A stretch of 64,000 bases of DNA from Pycnopodia helianthoides (taxonomy: Eukaryota > Echinodermata > Asteroidea > Forcipulatida > Asteriidae), in assembly GCA_032158295.1 (NCBI GenBank), contig CM063248.1:1839773-1903772 (forward strand). Reading direction: 5' to 3'. Position numbers and translations under genes: made by a program. How positions within the stretch are numbered: position 1 is the stretch's first letter; every line of letters starts with the position of its first letter. Of this stretch, positions 33,328 to 45,774 are shown in pieces. The notes beneath the pieces were generated by a model. The model did no database searches. It was not told where the DNA came from and was given only the letters and a program-made list of their open reading frames with translations.

Positions 33328-34282
33328 TGAGGATGACTCTTCAGCTAGTGGCTCTGAGGTGGAAAGCGGGTTGGAAGACACTGTCAATCAGGAAAATGAA
33401 GCAGAGGACCCAGAGAGTCCAGATTGTAACACGACGTATGAGGAGAGGACAGTCCTCAAGGAACACCCGATGGATGTTCAAAGCAATAATGACCCTCCCC
33501 AGCAAACATTAACTAGTTGTTCTGATGATGTGACGGAAAGCATTGAAGGGGATAGCGAGGTTACGTCACAAGCCAGCTCTGATAGTGCTCCGGTAGAAGG
33601 GGGTGAGGATGGCACACCTAGCCCTTCTGTCGGCTCCCCAGATACAAGCGCAAAGGACGGCGAGCCGCCTGGAGACTATTCTGATCTTAGCCCAACGAAT
33701 AATGAGTCAACGGAACCTTCCTCTGGTTCTGCAGATCTGAGGGAAGAGTACACTGAACTGAAAGAACCTCCAGACCAAAACGTCAAGGACGATAAACCAA
33801 AGGATCCAATCTCCATTGACGTGGATGAGGAATCCGAAGATGACGGCGTTGAAATGGTGGACAGCATTCCTGAAACTCAAACCCCCGATGTGAAAGATTC
33901 TGATTCGGATGACGTGATACTGGTCAACGAAGACCCTCGTCCCTTAGGTGGGAACAAACCCGCGATGAAAACAACCCCATCAAAACAAAACACTCCCAAA
34001 CTCGACTTAAATACAGAACGTCCCTCGGAAGAGCTGCCTGGTCCTCCCACTAAACTGAACGTACTTGCCATCAACATAAAAGCGGGGATTGTCCGCGTAA
34101 CATGTGACACGGGAGAGGTCATTCCTCTGGCTGTCGTGAAGGCCAGTCTGGACGGCACGATGCAGGTGGCCGTTGAGGGAGACATTTCATCTGAGAAGGT
34201 AGAGGAGCTTTTGTCCAAGCCGGAGGTAATGGAATGCCTTGAGAAAGTTGCAGATCAAGCATGTGAAAAGTTGAATAAATAA
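32676..34282 (+). CDS. MGA-like protein, acidic C-terminal exon
   Basis: The acceptor is tttgcag and the first two bases complete the Gly codon from the previous exon. It encodes 535 residues and stops at TAA 34280-34282. The exon is very rich in Asp, Glu and Ser, including a run of ten Asp (33295-33330). Two hydrophobic-acidic patches, DFDIVDVEAH (about 32940) and DDVILVNED (about 33908), resemble SUMO-interacting motifs. The last 80 residues are less biased (KLNVLAINIKAGIVRVTC, VIPLAVVKASLDG) and look folded. No named domain was recognised. Adding the parts and assuming two missing bases, the protein from 21869 would be about 2,870 residues, near the size of vertebrate MGA. Confidence 0.85.
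33294..33333 (+). repeat. GAC/GAT microsatellite encoding poly-Asp
   Basis: Alternating gacgat units in frame give ten consecutive Asp residues, followed by EDDSS. Length variation between alleles is likely. Confidence 0.85.
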
Positions 34283-34523
34283 TGATTTCTGACAAGAAGA
34301 AAAATGTAAAAAAATATGGTATCAGTTGTTTCACAAGAAAGTCTATACAGAAAGCCACAAAACAGTCAGATTATATATATTTTTTGCAAACAATTTGTGA
34401 ATATTTTCAGAAAAATTGTTGGTTTTAACCATCGTTAATAATTCATGTGGCAAAAAATATAAATGTGTGGTTATTTTACATTTTGTAGATGAATTCACCA
34501 CGTGTTGTCGTATGTGTATTGCT

Positions 34524-34866
34524 GGCTGGCATGTCTTTCATTCAAAACCACAGTGGATGATATTGAACGGTCAAACAGTAGGAGGGTTGACTGTGTAGAT
34601 GCATTTACCATGTGGTACCATATTGCAGGCTGTCATAATTTACTTATCATTCTGTACCGCAGTGGCAATGGGTGATATTGAACGGTCAGACAGTAGGAGG
34701 GTTGAATGTTTACTTTGTAGATGCATAGAGCAATGGTAGATGCATTAAAACACATGATGGTAGATGCATTCAAACACATGATGTTATTTTTCCGGCTGGC
34801 ATAGTTTATCTTCATTCTAAACCAAAGTGGATAATATTGAACGGTAAGACAGTAGGAGGGTTAAAT
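34524..34866. repeat. degenerate repeat, three copies, in MGA 3' region
   Basis: The copies start at about 34524, 34628 and 34794. Each has ggctg(g)cat followed by aatttac/agtttatc, a cagtgg segment, gatattgaacggtcagacag and taggagggttga. Copies one and two are followed by tgtagatgcat. Two more copies are at 37071-37263. Confidence 0.8.
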
Positions 34867-35068
34867 GAAAATGCTGCATATCTACATGGTACTCAAAGAA
34901 AGCCCACCGTAAATAATACCCATTTTAAATATTTAGTGCAATAGTTACATGTAGTTTTTTTGAGACAGTAATTTAATTCTGTGCTAGGAATTGTCCCAAA
35001 TCCGTCAAAATGGTAACTGCCCCTCTGTACCTTGCCATACATGAGCGCTTTGGTGATGCAGTCAAAGT

Positions 35069-35263
35069 GGGCCCAATTTCATAGAACTGCTCAAGCAGAA
35101 AATATTACCAAACAGTTTTCTCCAAATTAAAATGAGCAGGAGCCCAGTTACAGATGGTGAGTGCGAGCTAAAATTTTGGCCGGTAGTCTTATTTTAGTGA
35201 AAACACAAACTATGTTGTGGTTAACCACTTTTTGTGCTTGAGCAGCTTTACAAAAGTTGGCCC
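35069..35263. mobile_element. family A MITE-like element
   Basis: Starts gggcccaatttcatagaact and ends agcagctttacaaaagttgg ccct. It is similar in length to 59911-60106 but diverged inside. Confidence 0.7.
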
Positions 35264-35414
35264 TGAATTCAGAAAAAACAAATTAATAATAATTTGCGAA
35301 ACCAGGGGATGGTTCCTGATTTGTCCGATTCATGACCCTGATATAATGGAAACCAGATACAGCAAATTGGAGAGATTTCTTTTTATAGTATGAAAACTGG
35401 AAGACACGTCTTAT

Positions 35415-35490
35415 GTCTCTGTGGTCAAGTGGTTGGACTGCAGGACATGCAATCACAAGGTTGTGGGTCGATATGCGCCAAGCTAGTCGC
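35415..35490 (+). mobile_element. tRNA-derived SINE head
   Basis: tctgtggtcaagtggttgga resembles a Pol III A box and ggttgtgggtcgatatg a damaged B box, about 35 bases apart. It differs from the SINE at 9570 and belongs to another tRNA-derived family. Confidence 0.5.
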
Positions 35491-36099
35491 TTATTTCACA
35501 ATGACAAATTTATTGTTGTGCTGTTACTGAATCACAAATTCTTGATTTTGGCAATTCATAATCGTAGAAGTTAAAGCAATGTTTGTATGAGAGAGATTGG
35601 CTCGGCATTAGTATTCCCTTTGTTGGAGGTTTCCCAAGTTCCCTTGATGGGAAGATCATCTATACAAACAAACAAACAAAAACTTTTTCTCTTGATTCCT
35701 AAACTGATATTTATGTTTTCATTCACATTCCCTGAACCTCATTCTTGGTGCTTGGTAAATTAGCTTTGACTCTTCATGTTCAACTTGGGTTCATCTTCTT
35801 ACTGAGCCCAACACCACCAAATTGACCAAAACTAGACCGAGTTGAAATTTCTTCTTAAAGTTTTAGCAAAAAATGAGTTGGACGGTGTGACTGCCTGTTG
35901 TGGAAGAGTCCATCATATTTTGTAACATTTTGTAATTGGTTTTGCCCTCTAAATCCTGAAAATGGGTTTAATACCTTGTCTAATCCTGTGTTTTGTTATT
36001 GTTACTTGTTTATTACTTAAAATGTTTGTTTACATGTGGGTTTTTGTTGTTGTTGTAAATATGCCTTTTTCACAGTTGCTGGGTTTGATTATGTAGCTA

Positions 36100-36360
36100 G
36101 ACTATGGCCATGTCCAAATCCAGCAACTTTGGCTACGGCTATGGCTGTTGGCTGTGTTGTCAGCATTGAAGAATAGGCATTTCGACAATCAGGCCTTAGC
36201 CACTGTTGAAGCTGTTCATTCAGACACTGAGGCTGCATCCGATTTGGCGACTACGGCTATGGCTATTACTGTTGCTAAGGGTGTTGCTAAGGATGTTCTA
36301 TACTTTAATGCATTGTGACAGGGCAATCCAGCTGTAGCCGCCAATTCGGATATGGCTTAA
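36100..36360. mobile_element. palindromic element with ggctacggctatggc motifs
   Basis: ccgatttggcgactacggct and its inverse agctgtagccgccaattcgg lie within the same 260 bp. A related fragment (gtgactacggctatggccac) is at about 36650. The ends are poorly defined. Confidence 0.45.
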
Positions 36361-36856
36361 GACTGGAAGGGAACCGTTTATCCCTAGTGATCATCAGTGT
36401 ACAACATTGCGATTTTGCATGCAGCGTGCAAGACAAAGGTAAGCACACAACAAACAATTAAGGTGTGTGGATCTTGTGTCACTATTAAGCTTGCCTGGTG
36501 CAGCGAGCAATAAGGACACTGAGGTCAAACAGAGGTCAGACTATTTTCTCCTGTTGACCTCACTTTGATTACAATGATTTAAATGGGAGAAAACAATTTG
36601 GCGCAACAAGTTCAAAGGTCTATTACTGGCTTAGGCCAAGCCCAAATTGAGTGACTACGGCTATGGCCACAATAGCAATGTTGAAGAATATGCCTTTTCA
36701 TTGATCCACTGTGGAAGCCATTACTGTGACATGGCAAAAACGATTGTTCAGAAATCTCAGCATAGATAATTTCCACTTGAGATCGGCCGCAGAAGTACAA
36801 GCTGAATGTTATCTGTGAGAGGAATCTCTGCCGACTATGCTGAGAAATATTTTTTA

Positions 36857-37021
36857 CCAGTGCTCACTTTCATAAAACTGTTCATAAAAACAAATTGCCG
36901 AGCAAAGAAAGATTTTGCTTAGCAGAAACGGGATACCAGACAAAAATATCATGCCTTGAATATTATGGTGGTTGTTTGTTGCATTTTCCCTGTTAGCAGA
37001 AACATTTGTAAAATTGGGCAG
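36857..37021. repeat. family A element, partial
   Basis: Contains ttgcttagcagaaacgggat and ends acatttgtaaaattgggc. The left end is degraded. Confidence 0.55.
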
Positions 37022-37070
37022 TGGCTATTCTGTGTAGATTAATTGAGCTAAATAATGATATCATATTACA

Positions 37071-37263
37071 GGCTGGCATAGTTTATCAATCATTCAAGAT
37101 CACAGTGGTTGATAATGAATGGTCAGACAGTAGGAGGGTTGACTGCACTGTGTAGATGCATTCACTAAATGATATCAATGTTATTTTAAACTGGCAAAGT
37201 TTATCTATCACTCAAAACCAAAGTGGATGATATTGAATGTTCAGACAGTAAGAGGGTTAATTT
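37071..37263. repeat. two further copies of the MGA 3'-region repeat
   Basis: Begins ggctggcatagtttatc and ctggcaaagtttatc (37191). Both carry the cagtgg/aagtgg, gat(g/a)at..tgaa and gacagtaggaggg / gacagtaagaggg blocks, with tgtagatgcattcac between them. Confidence 0.75.
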
Positions 37264-37441
37264 AGATTCTGTCCATTCTCTAAATTTCAAATTCAGAAAT
37301 TTGTTGTAAATGTATTCTTTGTAATTATGACTTGACTCTAGTCCTTTTTATAAGATGTCAACTATTTTTGTACCGAAAAGTAGACAAGGAAGGTTCCTTT
37401 TAGTTACGAATTAGTATTAACTGCCATTTTAATTTCTTGTA

Positions 37442-37447
37442 AATAAA
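37442..37447 (+). promoter_or_regulatory. possible poly(A) signal
   Basis: AATAAA in tgtaaataaatatt, followed about 25 bases on by T-rich ggtctttagtctttattt. Confidence 0.4.
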
Positions 37448-38349
37448 TATTTAGGGTTAAATCAGCATTTTCTAGGTCTTTAGTCTTTATTTACAAAATG
37501 AGCTGGCGACAGTGATCTGTAATCTGTTAAGTTTTTTCAGTGTTTGCGAAAAGGCCATTTTTCTTCCTTTTGTTTGTTTGGGGTTTGGGGGTTTGTTAGT
37601 TTTTTGTATTTTTTTTTTTTTTTTTTTCATTTAATTTCTTTTTTGACATTCAAGGCAGGACCATCAAGTGAAAAGAATAGTTCAGTGCCTTGGTGAAACG
37701 GGATGTCAACAAAGAGTTAAAATATACAAATCATTAATCAAATTACTTCATAGATAAATTGACCGTAGTGGTATACTAATTATGCTAATAAGTGTTACTA
37801 TAACTGTTACTTTTCTTTAAAAGGAAAAACTATGCAAATTCGATTGAAATGGTTTGTTCAAGTGAAAACAAGTTATTAAGTGGGGGTAACGTTTATTTTG
37901 GCAATTTTTGACCTAAATTCGCCTTCAAGTGAAATTGTGTGCATAATAAAAACTCTGTGTTCACATTATAAGAAAGGGAAACACATTGTAAGACAACAAC
38001 AAGTTACATCAATTCTTTTGAACCTGTCTTCATTCATTAGCCTGCTTTGATGATTTAAAAAAAAATTATAAACTCATTTTAGAGCAAAACAAAGTACCTT
38101 CCTTCCCACCTCATATTTTTACCCCAAGGAGAACCAAGTTGTTTTCGACCATGTTCATATTTCCTGAGATTTCCATTTGGTTTGTTAAAGTGAAAATAAT
38201 GCCTGCCATGATCACAGACAGCTTGTATAATATTATTGTATACCTCTCTCTCTGTCTTCACTCACAATTTTCTCTAAGGCTTTAAACTGTACATATGTAA
38301 ATTTGAATGTTTTTTTTTTTTTCTCATGTGAATTTCAACAGCTGTGTGG

Positions 38350-38355
38350 AATAAA
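38350..38355 (+). promoter_or_regulatory. possible poly(A) signal
   Basis: AATAAA in tggaataaaatcatg with a T/GT-rich stretch (tcttttcttgctttcttgtt) about 25 bases downstream, the best match to a cleavage region after the MGA stop codon. Confidence 0.45.
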
Positions 38356-38375
38356 ATCATGCGAAACTATGAAAA

Positions 38376-41300
38376 TGTCTTTTCTTGCTTTCTTGTTTGA
38401 GCTGGATCCGTATTGTGGGTTTTAAGGAATTGATGGGAGTCTTTCTTAAATTGTCTTCTTTTTTCTAGCTCCATGAAATTTTTGCCATACATAGATGGCG
38501 CTCTACACTTTTTTATTTATTGTTTACTGTTATTTAACTGAGAGGGTCGCTTCACGGCCAGTGTCCGGGGGGGGGGTGTATGTCCCCCATACGATGGCTG
38601 AAGGGAGCTGAGTCAAAAGAGGGCGTTATCACACGAAATTTCTTCACTCGTTATTCGCCTTTGCCGTATGGTGGGACAGAATCTCCTGCCACTCGGCCGT
38701 TTTCAGACGGTTTCGGCTTATTTAGGCACTGACCGTCTGTATGAAGTCCCGTATGGAAAGTGTACATTTTCAGAGTTGCCAACTCTCCTTCATCCTGCAG
38801 ATAGTTCCCTGAAATTCCACCAGTCATTCCATGTGCTGACGAACACATTTTGAAAACCTCTCTGATTATGGAAACTTTTTTCCACTCGTGTTGAATGTAA
38901 TTCTAAACATATGATTGTTGTACAAAATCTCCCTGATTGCAAGATGGGAACGTTGGCAGCTCTGCATTTTCCTAAGAACTTGGGCGCAGATAATAGAGTT
39001 GGGCGCTCGCCCCCCCCCCTGTTTTTGCCGACTGGAAAAAAAATTAAAAGGGGTACCTAAGTAAAGTGAATTCCTAATTTCTAAATGAAAAGAAAATAGT
39101 GTGTAAAACGCATTTGAAATGTCCAATGTTACAGAGACCATCTAACATTTAAAAGAAATTCCTGGGGCCCTATAAAGAAATAAAAGTTGCCTCAAAATAC
39201 AATCAAACAGGACGTCAATGCACCAATGCCTACCAATCCCTACATTTGCCAACCTTTCCCCGGGGTCCTACCGCGGGTCCCGGACCCCACGCTTCAAGAC
39301 ACGTGTTTGTGGGGTTCTTCAGTATAAAATGTTCACCCGTGTAAGGAGTATCTGCCCCTTTAATCATAACTAGCCTCGGATTGACTTTGACTATGAACCC
39401 CAACATTATAAGCGCGTGTTTTTGTCCACACCGATGTAGAGTTGGACATTTTACAAGTTACATATCTGACTTTTGCTTGGGCCCACAAATTCATTGAAAA
39501 TGTAGCATGAAGTGGTCTAACTTAGAAGATGTCAAATACTAGCAACCATTACATGTCCTGCAGTAATGTCCAGATAGCTCCTTCATTTTTGAGATATAGG
39601 CTATGTGTACGAGTACAGAAAAACTATTGTAAGACCGCAAGACTGTTGCTCTTTCTACGCTTTCTTTACTTTTGCTCAAACTCGATTGAGGGGAAAGAAG
39701 CCAGTGATCGCATTGGAGTGCACGTACCACAGAGCATCCAAATTTTGATAAATCCTGTAGGCCTATCCGCTTTTGAGATGGATTGAGGTCCCCTGCATTA
39801 TAATTTTTGACGAGGCCTAATGAAAATATTCAACTTGGAAATTAGCCTTCGAAGTTTTTCGCCCCTATCTTAATACCCTGGATCCGCCCCTGCTACTGAC
39901 AGAGCCCAAGCCCGAAGCCGTGGTACGAAGGGGTGAGTCCTCAGAACTTGCATTCTTATTGTTTGTAAAGATGGTCGAACTTTTGGGTAACTGATGGTAG
40001 CCTCGACCTTGAGTTGACCTCGTTTGATATGAAGTCAAACCAGGTCAGAGCTAGCGGTTACCGTGTGGGCACTAATAATTACACTTATAATATGCGAAGA
40101 CGATCGTCAACCGGCAACAGATAATACAGTTCACCATGGAAACTGACTTCATCTAATTCACATTGAGAAGGGAGACCGTCGCAACTATGGCCCTTTTCGA
40201 AACGACGTCTTGGGCACGGGCTTGAGCTTTGGCTCTATCCGTTTCGAAAAGGGTCCATAACGTTATTAGAAAGTGATCAGTAAATTTTATTGATACAACG
40301 ACCATGGATGGAGGAATGAAATTAAATCTGTATAACACCACTCCCTGCCACACCATCTGCAGGACGCCCTCTTTGCGTGATTTTGTATAATTTTTATTGA
40401 CGATTTTGTTTGAATTCACTCTACTTAAATGCCAGACAAGAAAACGTAATTAGGCATTACATTTATTTCCACTCTATTCTTATTGCGAAAAGTGACACAA
40501 ACATCAGATGAATATTCAACAAACCGACAATGCTATTATAATAACAGTATACTAATAATGTAGCGAGATGCACGATGTTCCATGCATTTATACTTCGCGG
40601 GAGTTGAACAACCTGCTATCTGCATAATGTAAGCATAAAACCATTTCCCATCCAATCACGAGCCACAAAGCACCTGTTTCGGGGGGGGGGGGTCAATTAT
40701 GCTAACAAGCGGCACGCGCCCAGTCGAAATAACTGTTAACAGGCTGGTGATTCATAAGTCTGGCACCCTGCAGGTAGCTTAGCGTTAAATGAGCGTACCG
40801 GTTCGGGGTACCAGATTAACAGCGCTGTTTATGTATTTTGACGGGCATGCGAAATTGATCACTAAGGCAAACAGGTAACACACTGGGTTCACTGAGCTGC
40901 GTGTATGTGTAGGGGAGTGGGACTTTGGAGGCAAGGGAAAGAGAGAGCTGGAGACTGTTTAAAATTCCGGTGTTTGCCAATATTGACCATTGGAGATTGG
41001 TAAGTAGTCCATTAAAGAATTTAAAGACTACTTTATCCTTTGTCGAAGCATAGAGTGCTAGTGGTGGGGTTTATTTGCTCACCGTATGTTACGTATACTT
41101 GCAAATGTCTGCGAAGAGAAGTCGGACGGTCCGATATGTCCGATAGTCCGGTCCGGTCCAGGTTGCATTGGACATTGAATTGACATGATGAGCATGAACA
41201 CTGGAGTGTGTATGACTCGTTAACATTAACATGAGTCTAAATTGTTCCTTTAAATTGGGAATTGGTCCCCATCTCATGAGCTCCATTATTCAGCTTTTCA

Positions 41301-41457
41301 ACATCATTAATTCCCTTGTCTAAGTACTTTTCGGAAAATATTAATAAAACATGAAAAATATAATGTACTAAGTTTACATCAATTACAATTGATTCAAAAT
41401 ATTTAAATCAATTTTGTTTTATTTGACTAGTAGCCTATTTTGAGCACCATTGACAAA
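38376..41457. other. intergenic DNA
   Basis: No exon was recognised. It holds G-runs or C-runs at about 38567, 39010 and 40681 and otherwise unclassified AT-rich sequence. Confidence 0.55.
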
Positions 41458-41458
41458 A

Positions 41459-41568
41459 TCCTTGCCACCACCACTTTTTTCATTCGTTATGAAATAAAAT
41501 AGTATTTAATTTACTCAAATGAGATATATTCGTTTTGGCAAAAATGAGTGAAAAAGTGGTGGCAGGAT
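41459..41568. mobile_element. MITE-like palindrome, 110 bp
   Basis: tccttgccaccaccactttt / aaagtggtggcaggat are inverted ends with the pairing continued by cattcgtt / aatgagtg. It is noncoding. Confidence 0.7.
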
Positions 41569-42184
41569 ACAGAGATTTTTCCAAATCCTTTTTCATACTC
41601 TATCCTCCATCATGATTTTACTGCCAAGTTTACTCCCTCAACTTGTAACATTAAGATCATCTCGTCATACTACATTCCCTCGACCTCAACAACCAGACCA
41701 ATACATCTTCCAATTCTTCCCTCTCCACCTCGATGCTCAAGGGAGCGAGATGATCATACCTCAAGGTAGACGTCTCATGGGGGGGGGAGGAGGTAGTTAA
41801 GACGTCGACGGTAGACATTATAGAGGATCGTCTTATGAGACACATAGACCACCACCGTGAGCGATGATTATCACACTTGCTCCATGAGGGGTTTGTCTTC
41901 CTTCAAGCTGTGTCAGCAAAGTCTGGTTCTCGGCGTTGCTGCATAATCTCCTTGAACAGAATGTACTATGCAGGCGTTCCTTGCGAGGTGTGCAGACTAA
42001 ATTTTATAATGAGCTCCCTCCCCCCTCCCCACGAATGATTTGTTCCAGGTTAATTTAAGCTATGTTGATTTTGAATAATTCTGCAATTCTACTTGCATGC
42101 GTACATGTGCTGCAAGTTCATTCCATTCACTTTTAAATCAGGGAAGGTCCGAAGCTAAACGTTTGTAACAGCATGTCCTGTTTG
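41569..42184. other. intergenic DNA
   Basis: Pyrimidine-rich stretch 41590-41740, then tagacgtctcat / taagacgtcgacgg near a G-run at 41780. No gene is supported. Confidence 0.45.
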
Positions 42185-42280
42185 AGCAGTTTTAGGGCAT
42201 CGGACTCAAGTTCTTTAGGCTAAGTCAGGGTCTTGGTGGTGTAGGTTCGAATCCTGGTCATGACACTTGTATCCTTGTCC
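42185..42280 (+). mobile_element. tRNA-derived SINE head
   Basis: B box ggttcgaatcc at about 42244-42254, followed by tggtcatgacacttgtatcc, matching the head-body junction of the SINE at 9570 and its copy at 57445-57615. The A-box region is degraded. Confidence 0.55.
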
Positions 42281-42866
42281 GTGGAAATTTTTTTTTTACA
42301 GAATAGTTTTTGGAAGCTTGGTGCTAAAACGAGCCAACATGTACACTGTATACTTACTGGTAGTTTATTCCATTCAGCAAACGTCAGTTGAAATAAAAAA
42401 TATTTGAAGCGGTCCTTTGAAGCAGCTATGTGAATAAACGATCTGTTGTCCTACTTTTCTTAGTATTAGGACCTCTGTGAATCTGTTTTGTTGTGATAAT
42501 CGTAACACTTGATCCTCCAGAGTTATGACAAACCATCGATTAAAATTGTGCAACCTTTTAAAACCTTTTTTTCATCTAAATTAGAAAACCAAAAGGAAAA
42601 CTCATTGGGTAAAATTTTAATGAAATTGGGGTTGAAGAACAAAGAAAAATTGACTCCTAGTGCGGGATTTGTGCCAGCTCTCTACCAACTGAGCCCTATA
42701 TTGGCAGTCTCCCTATTCTGTCAATATCTTTGTTCTTTTTCAGCATTTTTGTATGTATCTTTTTTTATGTAGGGTATAAATGGGTACACATTTTATTATT
42801 TTTTTTTCATTTTTGTGTGTATAATTTTTTCATTAATCTCATCTGCCATAACAATGCAAGCAGGAT

Positions 42867-43161
42867 AAGGCCAAATAAAACCAGTTGATCGTCCCCTCCC
42901 TCATCCCTTTTTGAGGGGGCATCCTTTTTATTATTATTTCACATTTTCTGTGTATTTTTCATTCAACTTACCAATCTTTTAGAACTTGTAACTATACAGA
43001 AAGTAAGTGGTGACGTTAAACTGAAGAATTAGTGGCCAGTTTGTATTAAAATGCTTGGCGGCACCTTCGAAAGAAATACAAAATACAAAATAAAAAGGCC
43101 CTCATCCTCCTCTTTTTAAAAAACCAGGACGATCAACTGGTATTCTTTTCTACTTGGCCTA
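42867..43161. mobile_element. MITE-like element, about 295 bp
   Basis: aggccaaataaaaccagttg atcgtcc at the left is the inverse of ggacgatcaactggtattct ... ttggcct at the right; gaggggg and ccctcatcc are paired inside. Confidence 0.7.
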
Positions 43162-43374
43162 TTAAGATCCAATAACAAAGATTTCTAGAAGACGGCAGTG
43201 TTTCAGACACTTGAAGACAATTTTGTCAATCTCGGGTAAAACACTTAAAAATCATTAATTTGTTTGTTGGATGATCACTATGAACTGTTCCATAGGATCC
43301 CAGGTCCTCATAAATATTGCTGTAACTTTGGCTCCATTTTGACCCCCCCCCCCCTTATCGCCATTAACGCAAAA

Positions 43375-43769
43375 TTTAAAGGAACATTACATAGTTGGTT
43401 TTTGCTAACAAAACAGTTGCTGGCAGTGTAAAGCACTTTATGTAATCCACCATATACATAAACTGAAAAACTGTAGAAGTTTGTGATCGATCGGCCATCT
43501 GGGTCATGAGAAAATAGTGAAAAACCGATTACACATTTGCATGAAATCATATAGATTCAACAAATGAATAAAACGCTCACTGAGCGATAAACTCCAATCG
43601 GAAAAATAGTTTATTCATTTCTCATCAAACATGGCATTTCAGACAGAAATATTTCAAGGGATGTTTTCTACTATCATCATCATCAGACCGTGTAAGTTTT
43701 ATGTAAATCTGTGATCAAAAAGTATATTTTACAAGTTTTTTTCTTACCAATTCTGTAATGTTCCTTTAA
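43375..43769. mobile_element. family D MITE-like element, copy 1
   Basis: Inverted ends tttaaaggaacattacatag and ccaattctgtaatgttcctt taa. Over its whole length it matches 59186-59565 (cgctcactgagcgataaactcc, gaccgtgtaagttttatg). It is noncoding, about 395 bp. Confidence 0.8.
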
Positions 43770-44436
43770 CCATACATATTTTTATAGCTGTCTAGACCCT
43801 AGGGTCCTGTCCTGTGCATGTGTGCACTCATGTAGACACGTGCACCACAACGCAGCAGTGAGAAATATTCATGAGTTCTTTATATTTAGTAATAGACATT
43901 AAAGTTCAACGAATTCCCAAGAAGTATTTCCATAGTGCAGTGTTGAGATGAGGCTCGGGGATGCTGTCGGGAAAGCACTGACACTGTTAGAAGCTAAGAA
44001 AGGTCTTAAAGATTGCATGAAAGGGGCCACCTGCAAGGTTTAAGCCAGGATGTGGTAAACGGTGTTCACATTTGCAGGAGATTTAAAAACTGGGTGTCCA
44101 AATTGTTCATTAACAATACATTTACATGTAAATGACAGATGAAACAGGGTGTCCAAATTTAAAACATGGTGTCCCAATTGTTCACTTACAGTACATTGAT
44201 ATGTAAATGACAGATAAAACAGGGTGTCCACATTTAGAAGCAGGGTGTCCAAAAGACACCCAGACACCCCTCTGGCTAATCACTAGGGCCACCTGTCTGT
44301 TTTGTATCTAAGATCTCAGGACTGGCTGCTGAATGAGGAACATATCCATCGAAGTCTTCGTGTACAGTACTTGTCAATTTAAAGTTGAATGGAATGAATT
44401 ATGCTTCATCAAGCAGTTGCAGTTACATAGACTGTC
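43770..44436. other. intergenic DNA with a local repeat
   Basis: At 44085-44260 the phrase aaaacagggtgtccaa / catttagaagcagggtgtcc recurs about four times with variants, interleaved with ttcattaacaatacatttac. No gene is supported. Confidence 0.55.
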
Positions 44437-44812
44437 TTAAAGGTGTTATACAGGATTGGTAGAGCTGACAAAATAGGCGCAGTGTTCATGTATTGTGTGT
44501 GATCAACCATACATGAAATAACAAACCTGTGAAAATATGGGCTTAATCCGTTGTGTCAGGAAAAAATAGTGGAAAACAATGCACAATTTTCAGCATGTGA
44601 ACACATTGTCCTTAATTTTGGTTGTGACAACCAAAATCAGCTGTTGTGTTTTTTAAAGGTTTTAGATTTTTGTTGAATATGACTTCATTCCAGAGGGAAA
44701 TATTTCACAGAAAAAATTGTTTTTAGTAGGCCTATGAACTTCATAATCAGACTAAAATTGAACAATGATGCTTTTTATCCCTACCAATCCTGTACGTATA
44801 TAATACCTTTAA
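44437..44812. mobile_element. family B MITE-like element, copy 1
   Basis: Starts ttaaaggtgttatacaggat tgg and ends ccaatcctgt...aatacctttaa. Copies 2 and 3 are at 53030-53409 and 55958-56683. It is about 375 bp and noncoding. Confidence 0.8.
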
Positions 44813-44822
44813 TTTATAGAAT

Positions 44823-45218
44823 GCAATGGATATTTTACCGGCGACGGTAAAATAATCTAGAAAGCTATTTTGCCGTACCGCAATTTTAAAGTTTATTTCT
44901 CTTAAAACAAGTCCGTTCACAACTTGGTAAAAACGAAAGGCACTGTCCGTTTAGATATAGGACTATGAATTAGTTTTTAATAACAAAAGAAGAATATTCT
45001 TCTGAAAAGACAGTGGCATCTGCAGGGATTTGAACGAGGAGCATATAATGATATGTGGGAGTGCAGTCGTCTAGACTGCCAAGATGGGGAAGGAAAAGTT
45101 GGTAATGTAATATCTTATATAATGTCGGCTCCGTGTGTACAGGTCAAAGAGGGCAATCTGCTGTTGAATGAAATAGCATTTCGGATTATTTTATCGCCGC
45201 CGGTAAAATATCCACTGC
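44823..45218. mobile_element. MITE-like element, about 395 bp
   Basis: Inverted ends gcaatggatattttaccggc and gccggtaaaatatccactgc, with aaaataatc / gattatttta also paired. The middle is unrelated to other elements noticed here. Confidence 0.75.
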
Positions 45219-45774
45219 CTTTATATAAAAGAGGTTTTCTTAAAGGTGCGCAGTGGTTTTGGGGTAAACTCATTTAATATCCTCTAGTTTGTTTTAATAA
45301 ACACCATTCAACCAACCTGAGAATATATAATTAAGTTAGGTGATTCCATTTTGGTTCAGAGAAAAAAATTAACAATTTTTTTTGTCAAGATTTTTTTGTT
45401 TTTGCTTGCCTGTAAATTACTCATATATTATATGCATGCTTTATTCTTTCGATTGCAATAGAAATGGTGATTTTGGATGTCCGCAAATTCCATTTCCTCA
45501 CCTTTGACAGGATTTCAGACTAATATTTATGTGGAAGATTGGTACGGCCTTCACAGTCATTGAGCTTTCTTCATATTGAAATTAATAATTTATTTCCCTG
45601 TTAACAATGCTCTGCTTTGTCTTCACTCGTAGAAATATTCCTGCTTAAAATGCTCTTTTAATGGAAAAAATACATTAATTCCTAAACTGCAAAATTAAAT
45701 AGATTAATTCAATGCTTAATATAAGAGCGTGACACATGTGACGTAAATAACAGTTTTAGCCATTGATCACCAAC

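Larger units (their letters stand above)
34283..38375 (+). other. probable MGA 3' UTR and 3' flank
   Basis: Noncoding. It includes five degenerate copies of a repeat (34524-34866 and 37071-37263), family A elements (35069-35263 and part at 36857-37021), a SINE at 35415-35490 and a palindromic element at 36100-36360. Poly(A) signals are present at 37442 and 38350; which one is used is unknown, so the UTR end is open. Confidence 0.5.
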
